In this document: positions 10,848 to 21,474 of the stretch, piece after piece
How the letters are laid out: every line of letters begins with the position of its first letter
How positions within the stretch are numbered: position 1 is the stretch's first letter
NCBI GenBank assembly: GCA_003427395.1
Contig: BFEA01000643.1
Coordinates: forward strand, 754,311 to 811,288
DNA: 56,978 nucleotides
Reading direction: 5' to 3'
From: Chara braunii
Taxonomy: Eukaryota > Streptophyta > Charophyceae > Charales > Characeae
Program-made: the position numbers and the translations under genes
The notes under the pieces: generated by a model
Databases searched by the model: none
What the model was told of the DNA's origin: nothing
What the model saw: the letters and a program-made list of their open reading frames with translations, nothing else

Positions 10848-11876
10848 TGTAATGAACCCAGTCTGTAAGATACTTGCCGAATGTCGAAATACAATGTAAC
10901 TCAACTTTGAACAATGTCTCCAATAATCATGAATGTGATCGCTGATACAATGTCTCGTTTCCAGTAGTCCAAAAGAGTGGAGGGGGAATAGACTGATTAG
11001 AAGGTGGAAGAGATAGTACCATCAATGACCACAAAGAGAGTAACCCAACCTTTCTCACTCCTTCTATGGGCTTCCCCTCGCCTCCACGTCAGCAAAACAA
11101 TATCCAATAACGAGTCTGACAGATCCTTATCACATTAAGTGTCACGTGACACAGTTCTCTCATGAAGACGTTGAAGACGTTCAACAACACTAAGTATCGA
11201 CATCAACCACATATAAGTATCCCGTTTTCCCTCAATCATCCACAGATCCCGATCTCTCTCCTTGTCGCATCCAACTCAGCAATGTAAACAGCGTGGCAAA
11301 TGCCACATCAGCAATGAAGACAGAGTGGCATGCGCCACATCAGCAATGTCGAAGGCAGCGTGGCCTTGCGCCACATCAGCACAGGTTGGCGCCAAAGCAG
11401 GAAGGCGCCAGCGTGCAGCAGTCTCACGTCGTCATCCACAGTGCTAGCATCAAGCCAGCGTCCAACCAGCGTCAAGCGAGCGTCGAATCAGCATAGCAAG
11501 ACTGAATGTTGACTCCCTAGAGGCAGGGTTTATGTAGCAATGAACCGGGTTGACCTGCCTCAGGTCTCCTACTCACGGTGGCTCAGATTGACTCGCAGCC
11601 AACAGCCTTCATCCCATAAAGTTGCAGACTTCTACTTGGCCTGAATGCTGTCTTGGTACCTGCATACAAACAAGTGTGTGTTTGACCACCGGCCTGGGTT
11701 GGGTCCATGTAGACTCTGACTTTTGGGCCTCGAGCAGTTTACCAAAGTCAAATGTCGCACTCAGGCCCTGGAGCCACTTCAAAGGGTTTTTTTGCCCCTT
11801 CGTCCCTCAGGGCCTGAGGCCGGGGTCGCGGTCTGGCAAGGCCTTGTCTACAAGATATATAGAGCGGGTTACTTCA
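10848..11876 (-). repeat. 3' LTR of the chromovirus
   Basis: 1029 bases, aligned with 18456-19567 over its whole length (for example the AATGAACC...AGTC start, CCAATAATCATGAATGTGATC, and the shared end TATATAGAGCGGGTTACT). On the minus strand it starts TGAAGTAACC and ends GGTTCATTACA, giving TG...CA ends. It contains only four copies of the 11-bp minisatellite (11451-11492) and several CCACATCAGC words. Confidence 0.88.
11451..11492. repeat. 11-bp LTR minisatellite, 4 copies
   Basis: Units of the form CAAGCCAGCGT (4 copies, the last without its final 2 bases). The right LTR has 11 copies at the same place. Confidence 0.85.
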
Positions 11877-12013
11877 TTCCTGCTGGCCCAAATTTCGAGT
11901 TCCATCGCAGAAATATATTAATTTTCTCTTAAGTCGCGCTCATATGAAACAACAATGTCGGGAACAATAGGTAAGAGTTTTTTCTTACTGAACCATCTAG
12001 CTTCAGTTGGGGG

Positions 12014-12298
12014 TTAAGACTTGAACTTTACCTTATACTGCTTTTGCGGTCTTTCTCTGCCACCTGTAGAAAAGTAGTCATGTTCTAGAATCTTTTCAAC
12101 TTCGTAGCCTCCATTCATGGAGGGTGGGAACATAGATGGTCTGTTAGGAAACTTATTTCCGTCTACGTATGGCAAGAGTTTAGAGTCGTGAAAGACAGGA
12201 TATGTTCTAAGGTGTGGGGGTACATCAATTCCGTAAGAAGTTTCATCTGCATCCTCAATCACATTGAGAACTTCATAAGGTTTGTAATAGACAGACAA
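12014..12298 (-). pseudogene. Integrase C-terminus plus chromodomain remnant
   Basis: The frame begins with the conserved integrase tail (PYEVL followed by a segment reading PPHLRTYPVFHDSKLLPYV), which in Ty3/gypsy precedes the C-terminal module. It continues with YEVEKILEHD and QYKVKFKS, which fit the start and beta strands of a chromodomain. A stop then interrupts it, and the frame reads on toward 12000. Chromodomains of chromoviruses bind modified histone tails and steer integration. The residues of the aromatic cage cannot be judged because the end is broken. Confidence 0.7.
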
Positions 12299-12332
12299 CA
12301 GTTTTTTGAGACACGTTCTCTTCTAAGGAAAA

Positions 12333-13289
12333 CTATTTAGACATGACCCATACAAGATCTCTTTCTTGAAACTGCGATGGCTGACGATGCTTGTTGGCTT
12401 GCTCAATCATCTGCAACTGGGTTTTTTGTATATTTTCCATGACGTTTCTGGTGTCTTTTTCATATGAAACTACAAATTTACAATTTTCTGGGGGTAACCT
12501 CTGACATTGGTCTCGAGTTAGAGCATCAATGAGACGTCGAGGTTTCCAACCTTTATGCAGTGCATTCGGTGTTTTTATTGTAACAGTATGTATACTATTG
12601 TTATATGCACTTGCAATTTTGGGTAAGTTCTCATCCCAGTCTATCTGATCGGGTCGTACATACATGCGCAAAAGTTATTAGCATCGGCGACTCATTTGTT
12701 CAGTTTGGCCATTCGTTTCAAGGTATCTACGTGATGATATGGTCAACCTCGTGCCATAGACTTCCATCAACTTCTGTCATTGAAGTCCAATGAACTGGAC
12801 ATCCCTATCGGAAACGACGGTCTTTGGGAATCCATATTCTAAGACTCATCGCATCTGAAATTTTTGGATGACCAGTCCAGTCTTAGCTTCAACAGGCAAA
12901 GGAATGAACATAGCATATTTTGATAATCGATCTACAATGACCATTACCTGACTGTTGTCGTTTCGGTTCTTAGTGAGACTCATGAAATTAATGGAGATAG
13001 ACTCACTTGACTCACTTGGAATAGGTAGCGGTCTCAATAGTCCCAGGGGATTCTCATGTGAGGGCTTATTCCTCTGGCAAACAAGACAAGTCCGCACATA
13101 GGTTAGCACATCCTCTTTCATCACTTTCCATTTAAAGCGTTCTTTCACATCGGCATACGTCTTCTTGAAACCGAAGTGTTCCTCAATATCACGATATTCC
13201 CCAATAATTAGACTTTTTGTTTGTTCTTTATAAGGAATACGAAGTCTTTCTTTGGTTTTATCGATGAAAAAGAGTAAACCATCAGTCAT
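12333..13289 (-). pseudogene. Integrase core and zinc-binding domain, broken
   Basis: Pieces in order: zinc-binding region with HFGFKKTYADVKERFKW and the CLVCQRNK cysteine pair (13289 downward), catalytic core with IVDRLSKYAMFIPLP, SDRDVQF near 12810, GQTEQM near 12690, and a tail RMYVRPDQIDWDENLP (12333-12671). The integrase inserts reverse-transcribed DNA into chromosomes. The second Asp (SDRD) and the Glu (GQTE) of the D,D,E triad are present. The first, normally in a MDF-type motif, reads INFM, with Asn in place of Asp. Stops and frame changes between 12672 and 12845 also break it. Inactive. Confidence 0.85.
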
Positions 13290-13551
13290 TCGGTATTAAG
13301 GAAAGAGTTCAATGTTCCTTTGTAGGGTTCCAAAAATAAGACTCCATCTAGAATCGTCTTTATAACCCCTACGGATTTGCTCTTTCAATTTATTCCTAAC
13401 ATCAAGATAGTTCCAAAGAAATCAGCACGCCTGGACAAAGCATCTGCAACCACATTGAACTTTCCTTTGATCATCTTTAGTTCAAAGTCAAATGTGTCTA
13501 TAAAGTGGACCATCTCACTAACTTGTCAGAAAGTCTAGGTTGGGTCGTAAT

Positions 13552-14660
13552 TCACTTCAGGGTAGGGTGGTCTGAATAGACAGTGAAGTGTCTCCCTAGC
13601 AAGTAGTGTTTCCATGTGTCCAGTGCAACAACCAAGTCATACAATTCCCTTTCAAAAGTGGAGTTGGCCACTTTTTCAGATGACAGTATTCTGGGCATAA
13701 ACTTTATGGGTCTATATACCTTACTCGTCTTGCTGTAATACAACCCCAATTTCATACTGACTTGCGTCAGTCATGACAATGAAAGGGAGAGAAGGATCAA
13801 CAATCCTAAAGACAGGGTAGTGAGTCAGTATGTGTTTCAACTTCTTGAACGAGGACTCATATTTTTTGTCCCATAACCAAGGTTTCTCTTTCATTAGTAA
13901 ATTTCTCATAGGCGCAGCTATTAAGGAGAAGTTTCTTACAAACTTCCTATGATAAGTAGGAAGCCATAGGAAAGTCATGAAATCGGTGGCATATTAAGTT
14001 GAGGTCAATCTCGAATTGTTGTTATCTTCTTCTCTTCGGGCCTTATCCTTCTCTGTTTACTATATGCCCTAAGTACAACACTTCAGGTTTAGCAAAATCA
14101 GACTTCTTAGGATTTAGTTTGAAGTTGTCTTCGCTCAACTTCTGAAGAACCATTCGTAGGTGTTTCTTGTGGTCCTCAAGTGTTTTGCTATACACGAGGA
14201 TATCATCGAGATAGACAACTACGAATTGATTCAATCATTGACGAAATAGTTCATTCATAGACCTTTGAAAGGTGGAAGAAACATTAGTTAGTCTGAAAGG
14301 CATAACCACAAACTCATAGTGACAATACCTAGTTCGGAAGGCCTTCTTGTATTGATCCTCATGAGCCACCTCGGTCTTGTGGTACCCTCACTTGAGATCA
14401 ATCTTACCGAAGTATCTGCACCCCTGCAATTGATCCAACAAGTCGTCAATGCGCGAAAGTGGTTCCTCGTTCTTGACAGTGACGATATTTAACCCACAAT
14501 AATCAATGCGTAGTCTAAGTTTACCTTCCTTTTTGGATCCGAATAAGACAAGAGCACCATAAGGAGATGAGTTGCGGCGAATTCATCCTTTTTCAGTTAG
14601 TTCTTGGAGTTGTTTCTTGAGGTCCTCAAGTTCCCTATAAGACATACGGTAGAAGGGACC
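13552..14660 (-). pseudogene. Reverse transcriptase and RNase H, broken
   Basis: Reading down from 14660: [29 protein letters not shown] followed by a stop then GYH, VVMPFRLTN, the catalytic YLDDILVYSKT (near 14190), YLGHIVNREG, then the RNase H start FIVMTDASQYEIGVVLQQ (13721-13978) and YDLVVALDTWKHYLLGRHF (13552-13755). This enzyme copies element RNA into DNA. The D of FGKIDL and the YLDD pair are intact, but the frame is broken by stops and frameshifts, including a stop at the LK/GYH position. The usual FG of MPFGLTN is FR here. Confidence 0.88.
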
Positions 14661-14965
14661 CTTGGGAATCTTACTATGGGGAATGATCTCAATCGTGTGC
14701 TTGATAGCATGTTGAGTGATTCCCATTGGCTCAGTCTGCGAGTCCTTATACTCATTGAGTAGTTTTTCAGTAGAAGGAGGGTAAGATCAGGTACATTCTC
14801 TTACTCGCTTAACGAGCACCATCATCACATCCTGATCCAACTTTTTCTTTGAGACCATAGATCTAAAGGTTGGATAACTCATACAACAAAAAAATAGTGT
14901 CGAGTCAGAGTCAGACTTCTCATAGAATTTAATCGTTCTTAATTTGGACTGTTCGTCCTTAAGCT

Positions 14966-15622
14966 TTACAATTTGTCATTGAACCTGACTTCTAGGTTGG
15001 CTTCCTCGTACCAATCCGTTGCCAGAATCATGTCAAAGGGTAGGTTCTTCTCAATTAGGAAGAATATTTCGTGTAAGATTTTTTTTCCTTCCTTAGTCCT
15101 GAAATAATATTTGACATGATCGACATATTGAGAGAATGTGATCGTGTTCTTGTCAGCTAACGTAGACGTGATAGGTCGCAGCAAGTTCCTTACCTTCATT
15201 ACCAGATGCAACTTACGAGTTGCCTTCTCTGAGATGTAGGACCGCATTGATCCTGGATCTAACAAGGCACCCACTCGCGTGCGTGCAATCTCAATATCGA
15301 CTATCATTAACTCACCCTTAGACTTCGCTTTCTTAGTCCACGAACTCCTTAAAGTTGTGAGTTCATTTCCGAGTTCATCAAGGGAGTCGTCCAGTGAAAC
15401 AGAACATAAAACTGTATCAGGGTATTCTGGACGACGGACCAAGGAAGAGTCATCCTCTGTCGTATGAGTCGTGGGGTTGAAAGGGGTGATCGACGCCTTA
15501 CCTTTGTCTGAACCCCTCAACTGAGTAGGAGCAGATGCTACTCCTACTTGTTGCTCCCTTTTGGGTTTTGAATGAGAGGGAACCATGCTATGACGTGCCC
15601 TATAGTGCCACATGTCAGACAC
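14966..15622 (-). pseudogene. Aspartic protease region
   Basis: A 218-residue open frame between the zinc knuckle and the RT. The segment GALLDPGSMRSYISEKA (near residues 112-128) matches the retroelement aspartic protease active site, where the normal motif is D-S/T-G. Here it reads D-P-G, a change likely to cripple catalysis. The protease would release Gag and Pol products. Upstream residues are hydrophilic linker. Overlaps the zinc-knuckle frame in another phase, so a frameshift separates gag and protease. Confidence 0.75.
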
Positions 15623-17111
15623 TGCTTGTTATCCATTCCTTTCTGCCACTCTTCCCGTGATAGACCCATTTTTTCCCAAGGTTTTCCGACTGCAATGCCG
15701 GGGTGTTCGGGAAAGGAGCGTGGCCTCTTCTTCTTGTTCCATGGTTTGGTGCCACCCTTGTTGGTCACCACAACAGTGACGTCACCCTTTCCCGACTCAC
15801 TGCTGTTAGTACCTCCGCCATGGGTCTCATCAAGGGGTAACTTTTTCACGGTGTTGTCGTCAAAGACGACGAGCATGTGGTCCTATCTCTTTTGCCGCCA
15901 CAAGATATGCTTACCGTACCCGCTAACCGGACCACTCTTCACAACAGACGCATACATTCCCTTTACATGTGCGGTAATTTGTTCTCTCTGGAGCGCGAGG
16001 TCACGAAACTGTCTATAATTGAACTTGTCGGATTTTGCCTCTGCGACAAGATGTCCCTGAATGGGTTATGGCAGCGCTCATGAGAAGATATACAACACTT
16101 GTTTGTCCTGCACGTTCAAACCGGGGACCTGCGACAAGCGATCAACCTCACGAGACCACATCAAGAGTTGTCCAACGCTTTTGGCCTATCGTTCTGAGTT
16201 CATCGACGGCGTTATCGGTCGTTGTCTTGTCAAGGAACCGCTCCTTAATTTTTTGGAGGAATTCCCCGAGGGTCAATGTTTTGGCCCACTCACCGATATC
16301 TTCGAATCCAACAGCATTGGCATCAGACAAAACCCCATTCCTTTGCTACCTCACCTAAACATGAAGTATTGAAAGTCACTTGGCTCTCAGGCTTAACCGG
16401 TGTAGTCTCACTGTATGTCTGGATTTCTGCAATCTAGAGCAATAGATGCTCACCTCGCTTTCCATTATAGGTAAATGAGAGTTCCATTTTTACCTTTTTT
16501 TTTCTCTTCGGCTTCTCAACTTCTTTGGTCGGTTCTTTTGTAGCGGACTCTTCTTTCTTTCGACCGTTTTCTTGAAATTTTCAGGTTTTTCCGACGTCAC
16601 TCTTTCGTTGCATCCTTCATCAATTTCTCTTGGGGTTCTTTCTTTTCTTCAACCCCTTTGGCCTCCTCCTCAATCATGACCTTGTCCTTACCCTTGAGAA
16701 GTCTGGTCACCGTCTGCAACGCGGTGGTGTTGCTATCAATTTTTCTCTCAAGGTGAACAAGATAAGTCATCATGGCCTGTGCTGTAATACGGATGCAAGA
16801 TCAGTTTCTGTTTCTTAAAAATTAAATCGTTGTCTGGCTTCATCTACCATCCTTTCTTGCTATTATCTTTCTTCTTTCTTTCTCCGGTACTCTTTCATTT
16901 TTTTTCTCTCTTCCTTCAGTGTACTTTTCAATTGTTTGATGTTTTCCTTCATGATCTCTTCAGACAGTTCTAGTTCTCCCTTGTTCTCTTCTCCTTCTCC
17001 TCCAATTGTTCTATTTTGGTCCATTCCCTCCAGATGTTCGGCGACACAATGATCAAGGGTCATTCGCCCTTTCTTGATGAGTTTGTCAACTCGGTTACTG
17101 GTTTCCAACAT
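15544..17111 (-). pseudogene. Gag remnant with zinc knuckle
   Basis: Three pieces: 16863-17111 (82 residues, ending in a strongly charged Lys/Glu/Arg coiled-coil-like run), 16148-16330 (60 residues, with GEWAKTLTLGEFLQKIKERF, which fits a capsid helix pattern), and 15544-15876, which ends in CLTCGTIGHVIAWFP. The last is a nucleocapsid CCHC knuckle whose spacing C-X2-C-X4-H-X4 is kept, but whose final Cys is Phe. Gag packages the element RNA. The order fits the element, and stops between the pieces show decay. Confidence 0.7.
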
Positions 17112-18362
17112 CTGAACCGCAGCCTAAGCGGCATTCAGTTCCTCATTTGCAGCGAGCAAATTGAACTGTCAGCAAACATGTTGTTCAACTTCCTGTCCAA
17201 CTCTATGTATCTCGCTGAGCAACTGGCGGAGAAGGCCTGTCAATGTTTGCCTTCTTGCATTTATCTGACCACAGGTCCTTAATTCCCGCCCTTCTTCATC
17301 GGCATAGACAATGAGAGGGATAGGAAAGAAGAAAAGAGGGATGTATCTCATGAGAATGGAGGCACGCAAACATTTCTAGAGATAAGTCATGTTTTCCAAC
17401 GTGTAAATGTCGCACAATAAATAATTAGAAATTTAGAAGACAATAATAAATTTCACGGCCACACTCAATTTCAACCTCCTACAGCAAGAAATAACAACGA
17501 AAAATAAAGAATAAACAAATTTCAATTATTGTCTATTTCTAACTTTTGCTATCTTCCTATGTGTGATGGCGTCCTAACGAGAGTGCATAGGTATCGCAGC
17601 CACGACCAGTGTGATCAAGGCACAGCAACGCAGGTGAGTATGCACGACAATCACAAAACAACCAAGACAAGTGAGTAAGTCAGCCAACACAATCAACAAC
17701 AATCAATTGTCAGCATCCTTTCCTCTTTGGCTGCATCATCTGTGAAAACCAATGCGGGCGGACACAAGGGCCGACGGGTGGCACTACAGCAAATTGTGAA
17801 GTTGTACTGCCCGCCGACACACAAGTGCAAATATCAACACCTCACCCACGGCAGCGTGCAAAGCATACCACGTGTCACCCCTGGAATGCTAATGCAACAC
17901 ATGTGCCACGTCAGCGTCAAGAGTCAGCACGCCCTTCAGGTGGGATTTTACGTCAACAATGGCCGAACTGCCAACTCATCCACCACTGGTATGCCACGCC
18001 AGATTGAAGTAGTACCGCTGGACTGTGAAGCGCCACGTCAGCAGTTAAGTCGCGACACAGGTATGTGCCATGTCAGACAATGCCCTGCCAATCCTAGGAT
18101 GCCTCGTCAGCCCCCCTGTGCTATGCCACGTAGGCATCGTGCCATGTCAGCAGCCTCCATACCCACTCTCTTTCTCACCAGCGCCACGTCAGCCTCCCAC
18201 CAACGATGCTCTCGCCGGTATCTTGCCAGGTTAGCAACAAAACGCCACATAAGCAATATCGCCGTCTTCACTTCAAGGTGTCCACGTTATCATCTTCAAG
18301 GGAGCGTGGAAGTCAATGTCTAGACTCACGACAATAATCACGCGCGTTAATAAACACGTTTC

Positions 18363-18422
18363 TCTCCTATCACGCGCGGCACCTCGCACTTACTTGGGCG
18401 CCACGTGGCGCCTGATAGGAGA
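18363..18422. repeat. Perfect 16-bp G-box palindrome within a stem
   Basis: GGCGCCACGTGGCGCC at 18397-18412 is a perfect palindrome centred on CACGTG. It is enclosed by a 10-bp inverted repeat, TCTCCTATCA (18363-18372) and TGATAGGAGA (18413-18422). It lies about 30 bases from the primer site, so it could be an RNA structure (dimerisation or packaging) or a bZIP/bHLH site. Confidence 0.7.
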
Positions 18423-18440
18423 TCGCGACGAAGAAGGTAT

Positions 18441-18454
18441 GCTTTGATACCAAA
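18441..18454 (-). other. Primer binding site (initiator Met tRNA)
   Basis: On the minus strand the sequence TTTGGTATCAAAGC starts 2 bases after the LTR end. It differs at one position from TGGTATCAGAGC, the complement of the plant initiator-methionine tRNA 3' end used by many LTR elements to prime minus-strand DNA synthesis. It fixes the element orientation and the LTR boundary. Confidence 0.85.
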
Positions 18455-18455
18455 T

Positions 18456-19567
18456 TGTAATGAACCAGTCTATAGGATACTCGCCAGATATCGAAATACA
18501 CGGTAACTCAACTCTGAACAATGTCTCCAATAATCATGAATGTGATCTTTGATACAATGTCTCATTTCTAGTAGACGAAGAGAGTGGAGGGGGAATAGAC
18601 TGATTAGAAGGTGGAAGAGATAGTACCATCAATGGCCACAAAGAGAGTAGCCCAACATTTCCCATTCCTTCTTCGGGCTTCCCCTCACCTCCACGTAAGC
18701 AAAACAATATCCAATAACGAGCCTGACAGATCCTGATCACATTAAGTGCCACATGGCACAGTTCTCTCGTGCAGACGTTGAAGATGTTCAGCAGAGCTCA
18801 GTATTGACATCAACCACAGGTAAGTATCGTGTTTCCCCTCAATGATCCATAGATCCCGATCTCCTCCTTGTCGCATCCAACTCAGCAATATAGACAGCAT
18901 GGCAAATGCCACTTCAGCAATGAAGACAGAGTGGCATGCGCCACATCAGCAATGTCGAAGACAGAGTGGCCTTGCGCCACGTCAGCACAGGCTGGCGCCA
19001 AAGCAGGAAGGTGCCAGCATGCAGCAGAAGTCTCGCGTCGTCATCCACAGTGCCAACGTCAAGCCAGCGTCCAGCCAGCGTCAAGCCAACGTCCAGCCAG
19101 CGTCAAGCCAGCGTCAAGCGAGCGTCCAGCCAGCGTCAAGCCAGCGTCCAGCCACCGTCAAGTCAGCGTCGAGTCAGCATAGCAAGACTGAATGTTGACT
19201 CCCTGGAGGCAGGGTCTTATGTATCAATGGACCGGGTTGACCTGCCTCAAGTCTCCTACTCACGGTGGCTCAGATCGAGTCACAACCGACGACCTTGATC
19301 CCATGCAGTTGCAGACTTCCACTTGGCCTGAATGTTGTCTTGGTACCTGCATACAAACAAGTGTGTGTGTTTGACCGGCGGCCTGGGCTGGGGCCATGTA
19401 GACTCTAACTCTTGGGCCTCGGGCAGTTGACCAAAGCGAAGTGTCGGGTGCTCAGCCCCTGGATCCACTTCGGAGGGGTCCTTTGCCCCTTCATACCTAA
19501 CGGCCTGAGGTCAGGGTCGCGGCCTAGCAAGGCCCTTTCGACGAGATATATAGAGCGGGTTACTGCA
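18456..19567 (-). repeat. 5' LTR of the chromovirus
   Basis: 1112 bases, direct repeat of 10848-11876. Ends on the minus strand are TGCAGTAACC and GGTTCATTACA. It is 83 bases longer than its partner, of which 77 are explained by seven extra 11-bp minisatellite units. Drives transcription toward lower coordinates. Confidence 0.88.
19060..19178. repeat. 11-bp LTR minisatellite, 11 copies
   Basis: Eleven units alternating CAAGCCAGCGT and CCAGCCAGCGT (119 bases, the last unit short by 2). The partner LTR has four units at 11451-11492. Confidence 0.9.
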
Positions 19568-19576
19568 CAGAGGCAA

Positions 19577-20122
19577 TTACCCAAAAAGAAAAGGCAAATG
19601 GGAGGGGCAACAACTGGCCATATTGAGCGGCACTAGCACTGCCGGTTTCCCCTATTGGAAATCCCTGCCCACCCTGCATGACCGTGATGAGGGGCTGGTA
19701 CAGCCATGCTCTCGCACCACCACTGTGGTGCAAACCTACCTCTTGGGCCGGGAAGATATCCATGTGGTTGTGTTCCACCGTAATATACATAGAATAGCAA
19801 GAGGATGAGATAATATGACCTCCATCCAACGTGGAACACCCAGGGAATCGTCCGAAATCATCCTATCAAAAAAGATGGCTTGGAGAACTGAAGTCTGGCA
19901 GTGCACAGAGGTGACCAAGAAGTTGTCCTCAGGCATTGGGTTACCGTTGTGCTAGACAAGTTGTGACCTGGCCAAACCAGTTCTACCAGGAGGGTCTGCA
20001 CATAGCGGGTGCGAGTCCTTGGGAGTGCCGCCTTGCACCAACACCGTGACGGGTTCACGGTGGTCGGGGCGCACATCTTCAAAGTGCCACTAGGTGAGAG
20101 TTTGACCGGGGATCTCCGCCAT
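19577..20122 (-). pseudogene. Decayed frame interrupted only by TAG
   Basis: ATG at 20120-20122 to TAA at 19577-19579, 182 codons, with four internal stops, all TAG, and no internal TAA or TGA. The sequence between stops reads like a folded protein (for example HREPVTVLVQGGTP and LVTSVHCQTSVLQAIFFDRM). No family was recognised. It ends 10 bases from the right LTR of the chromovirus, so the insertion may have landed at its 3' edge. C-to-T mutation of CAG codons would give this stop pattern. Confidence 0.4.
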
Positions 20123-20384
20123 GACACGAGCTATCGGGATCGCAGCGAGTGAGTGCGTGCGACCAGCCATCCTCGTGTGACAAGGGGAGACTAGGGGGGG
20201 GAGGGGGAGGTGACACGTGGAGGTGCCAAATTTCGTAGTGGCCCCCGGGGCGGCGGCTATCCAACCCGCCGGTAAACCCGGGGCAAAGGGCGCGAAGCAG
20301 GAAGGCGAGGTGCTCTAGTGACGAGCAGTCATGATCAAGACAGGAAAGGAAGGCAAAAAAAAATAAAAAATTCTAGATCATCAA

Positions 20385-20860
20385 CAGCGGAGGTGAAGAC
20401 AGCGAAATTTCTATCTCCACAAAACTGGGGAAAAGAGGCGAGAGGCGAGAGTGGAGGGACACTGCAGCGAGTGGTAACAACAGCCCCAGCCCTTGGGGAA
20501 GAGGGCGCGACCTTGTGGTGAACGGGGTGGGCGACCACGTCAGGCGAAGTCAGCGAAATCTCCAGATCTCCAACCCGTAAAAAAAGGTGAAGGTGAATCA
20601 AGAGGCGAGAAGCAGACGGATGCAGCAACGAGAACAGAGACGAAGAAGAAGCAAGAGGTGAGAGTGGGGGGACACCGCAGCAAGTGGGAGCCAAGGGCGG
20701 CGGGAGGAATCGGATATAGTGGTGACAACCCTCATATCTCTTGGGGCGACAGGCGAAGACAGATAAATCTCCAGATTTTCAACTCGTAAACAAAGGGGAA
20801 GGTGAATCGAGAGGTGAGAAGCGGACGGATACAGTAGCAAGTGGGAGACAACGATTTCTC
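20385..20860 (+). repeat. LINE 5'-UTR tandem monomers
   Basis: Copies start near 20391, 20542 and 20751 (AGGCGAAGnCAGnnAAATCTCCAG in the last two; offset 209 bases, earlier offset 151 because of a deletion). Each continues with GTGAAGGTGAATC, GAGAAG, and ACGGAT. Repeated 5' monomers are known as promoter units in mouse L1. Confidence 0.65.
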
Positions 20861-20869
20861 GTGCACTCG

Positions 20870-21474
20870 CCAGAGATAGCAACTATCGCCAACAAAGGTG
20901 GACATACTATTCTCCTCCTCACGGGGCCCCGTGTGAACCACACGGTGGAGGAGGAAGAAAAGGTTGTCAACAAGAGTACGACGAAGGACATCTTCAACCC
21001 CTGTCGGTACCATCCTCTCCCCTGCCTCTTCTCCTAGCTCCTCTTCGATCCCTCATGCCCCTTGACTGGATATCCCCACATAAATGATCGATTGACCCTT
21101 TTTTTTTTTTTTTTTCTGCAACCGCATCTCGCATCACCTGGCGTCGCTGGCGACGGTTTGCGTTAACTGCTACATAGGGCTAACCTGTCGTTCACCTGGT
21201 GACAGGTTGTGTTAACTTACACCCAGGGCTGATACAGAGGGCTGACCTGCGGCTCCCCCGGTAGGCAGAAATCTCGCCACAAATATACGTCAGAGGGAAC
21301 GAGGAAAGAACAACATGACGGCGAAGGAAGAAGGAAAAAGGGTCGGGCGGAAAAAAACTATTCTATCAAGGGGCGATGCGCCACCCGACTAAAGGGAAAG
21401 AAGACATCACCTCACAAAAGCAACAGGCACAGGACATTTGCATGACAGACTATGGCGAACAACAGTAGCACAAG
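20870..21474 (+). other. LINE leader, non-coding
   Basis: No gene seen. A run of 18 T residues starts near 21098 and is followed by two related blocks (CTACATAGGGCTAACCTG and ATACAGAGGGCTGACCTG) with GTTAAC words. The T run could be the A tail of a reverse-oriented insertion, but no SINE boxes were recognised. Confidence 0.4.

Larger units (their letters stand above)
17560..18455 (-). promoter_or_regulatory. Element leader with arrayed ACGT-core words
   Basis: The untranslated region between primer site and gag carries many copies of GCCACGTCAGC or near variants (about 17900, 18030, 18066, 18140, 18182, with weaker ones at 18103, 18222 and 18243). Read on the minus strand these are GCTGACGTGGC, which contains the TGACGTGG hybrid C-box/G-box bound by plant bZIP factors. 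Related CCACATCAGC words occur in both LTRs. Binding is inference; the array is visible. Confidence 0.5.
10848..19567 (-). mobile_element. Ty3/gypsy chromovirus, nearly full length, inactive
   Basis: An 8.7-kb element reading right to left: 5' LTR (18456-19567), primer site, leader, gag, protease, reverse transcriptase, RNase H, integrase, chromodomain remnant, 3' LTR (10848-11876). The order with integrase after RNase H defines Ty3/gypsy. The C-terminal chromodomain-like segment places it among chromoviruses, common in plants and fungi. All coding parts carry stops and frameshifts, and some catalytic residues are changed, so it cannot move on its own. No matching target-site duplication was found: the 5 bases outside the left LTR are GCAAA, and CAGAG lies outside the right LTR. 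No clear polypurine tract was found at 11877. Confidence 0.9.

Noticed and set aside
10880-11260. TATA-like sequences inside the LTR as host promoters
   Set aside because: They belong to the retroelement LTR and are present in both copies; no host gene lies downstream.
18842-19298. Ser/Gln/Pro-repeat protein frames in all three plus frames
   Set aside because: They are the 11-bp LTR minisatellite read in three frames (period 11 codons), not a protein.
2260-20122. Alternative genetic code with TAG as a sense codon
   Set aside because: Frames at 2260 and 19577 have only TAG stops, but the LINE and DUF7869 frames also carry TGA and TAA at conserved places and the elements are otherwise decayed. 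C-to-T decay explains it more simply.
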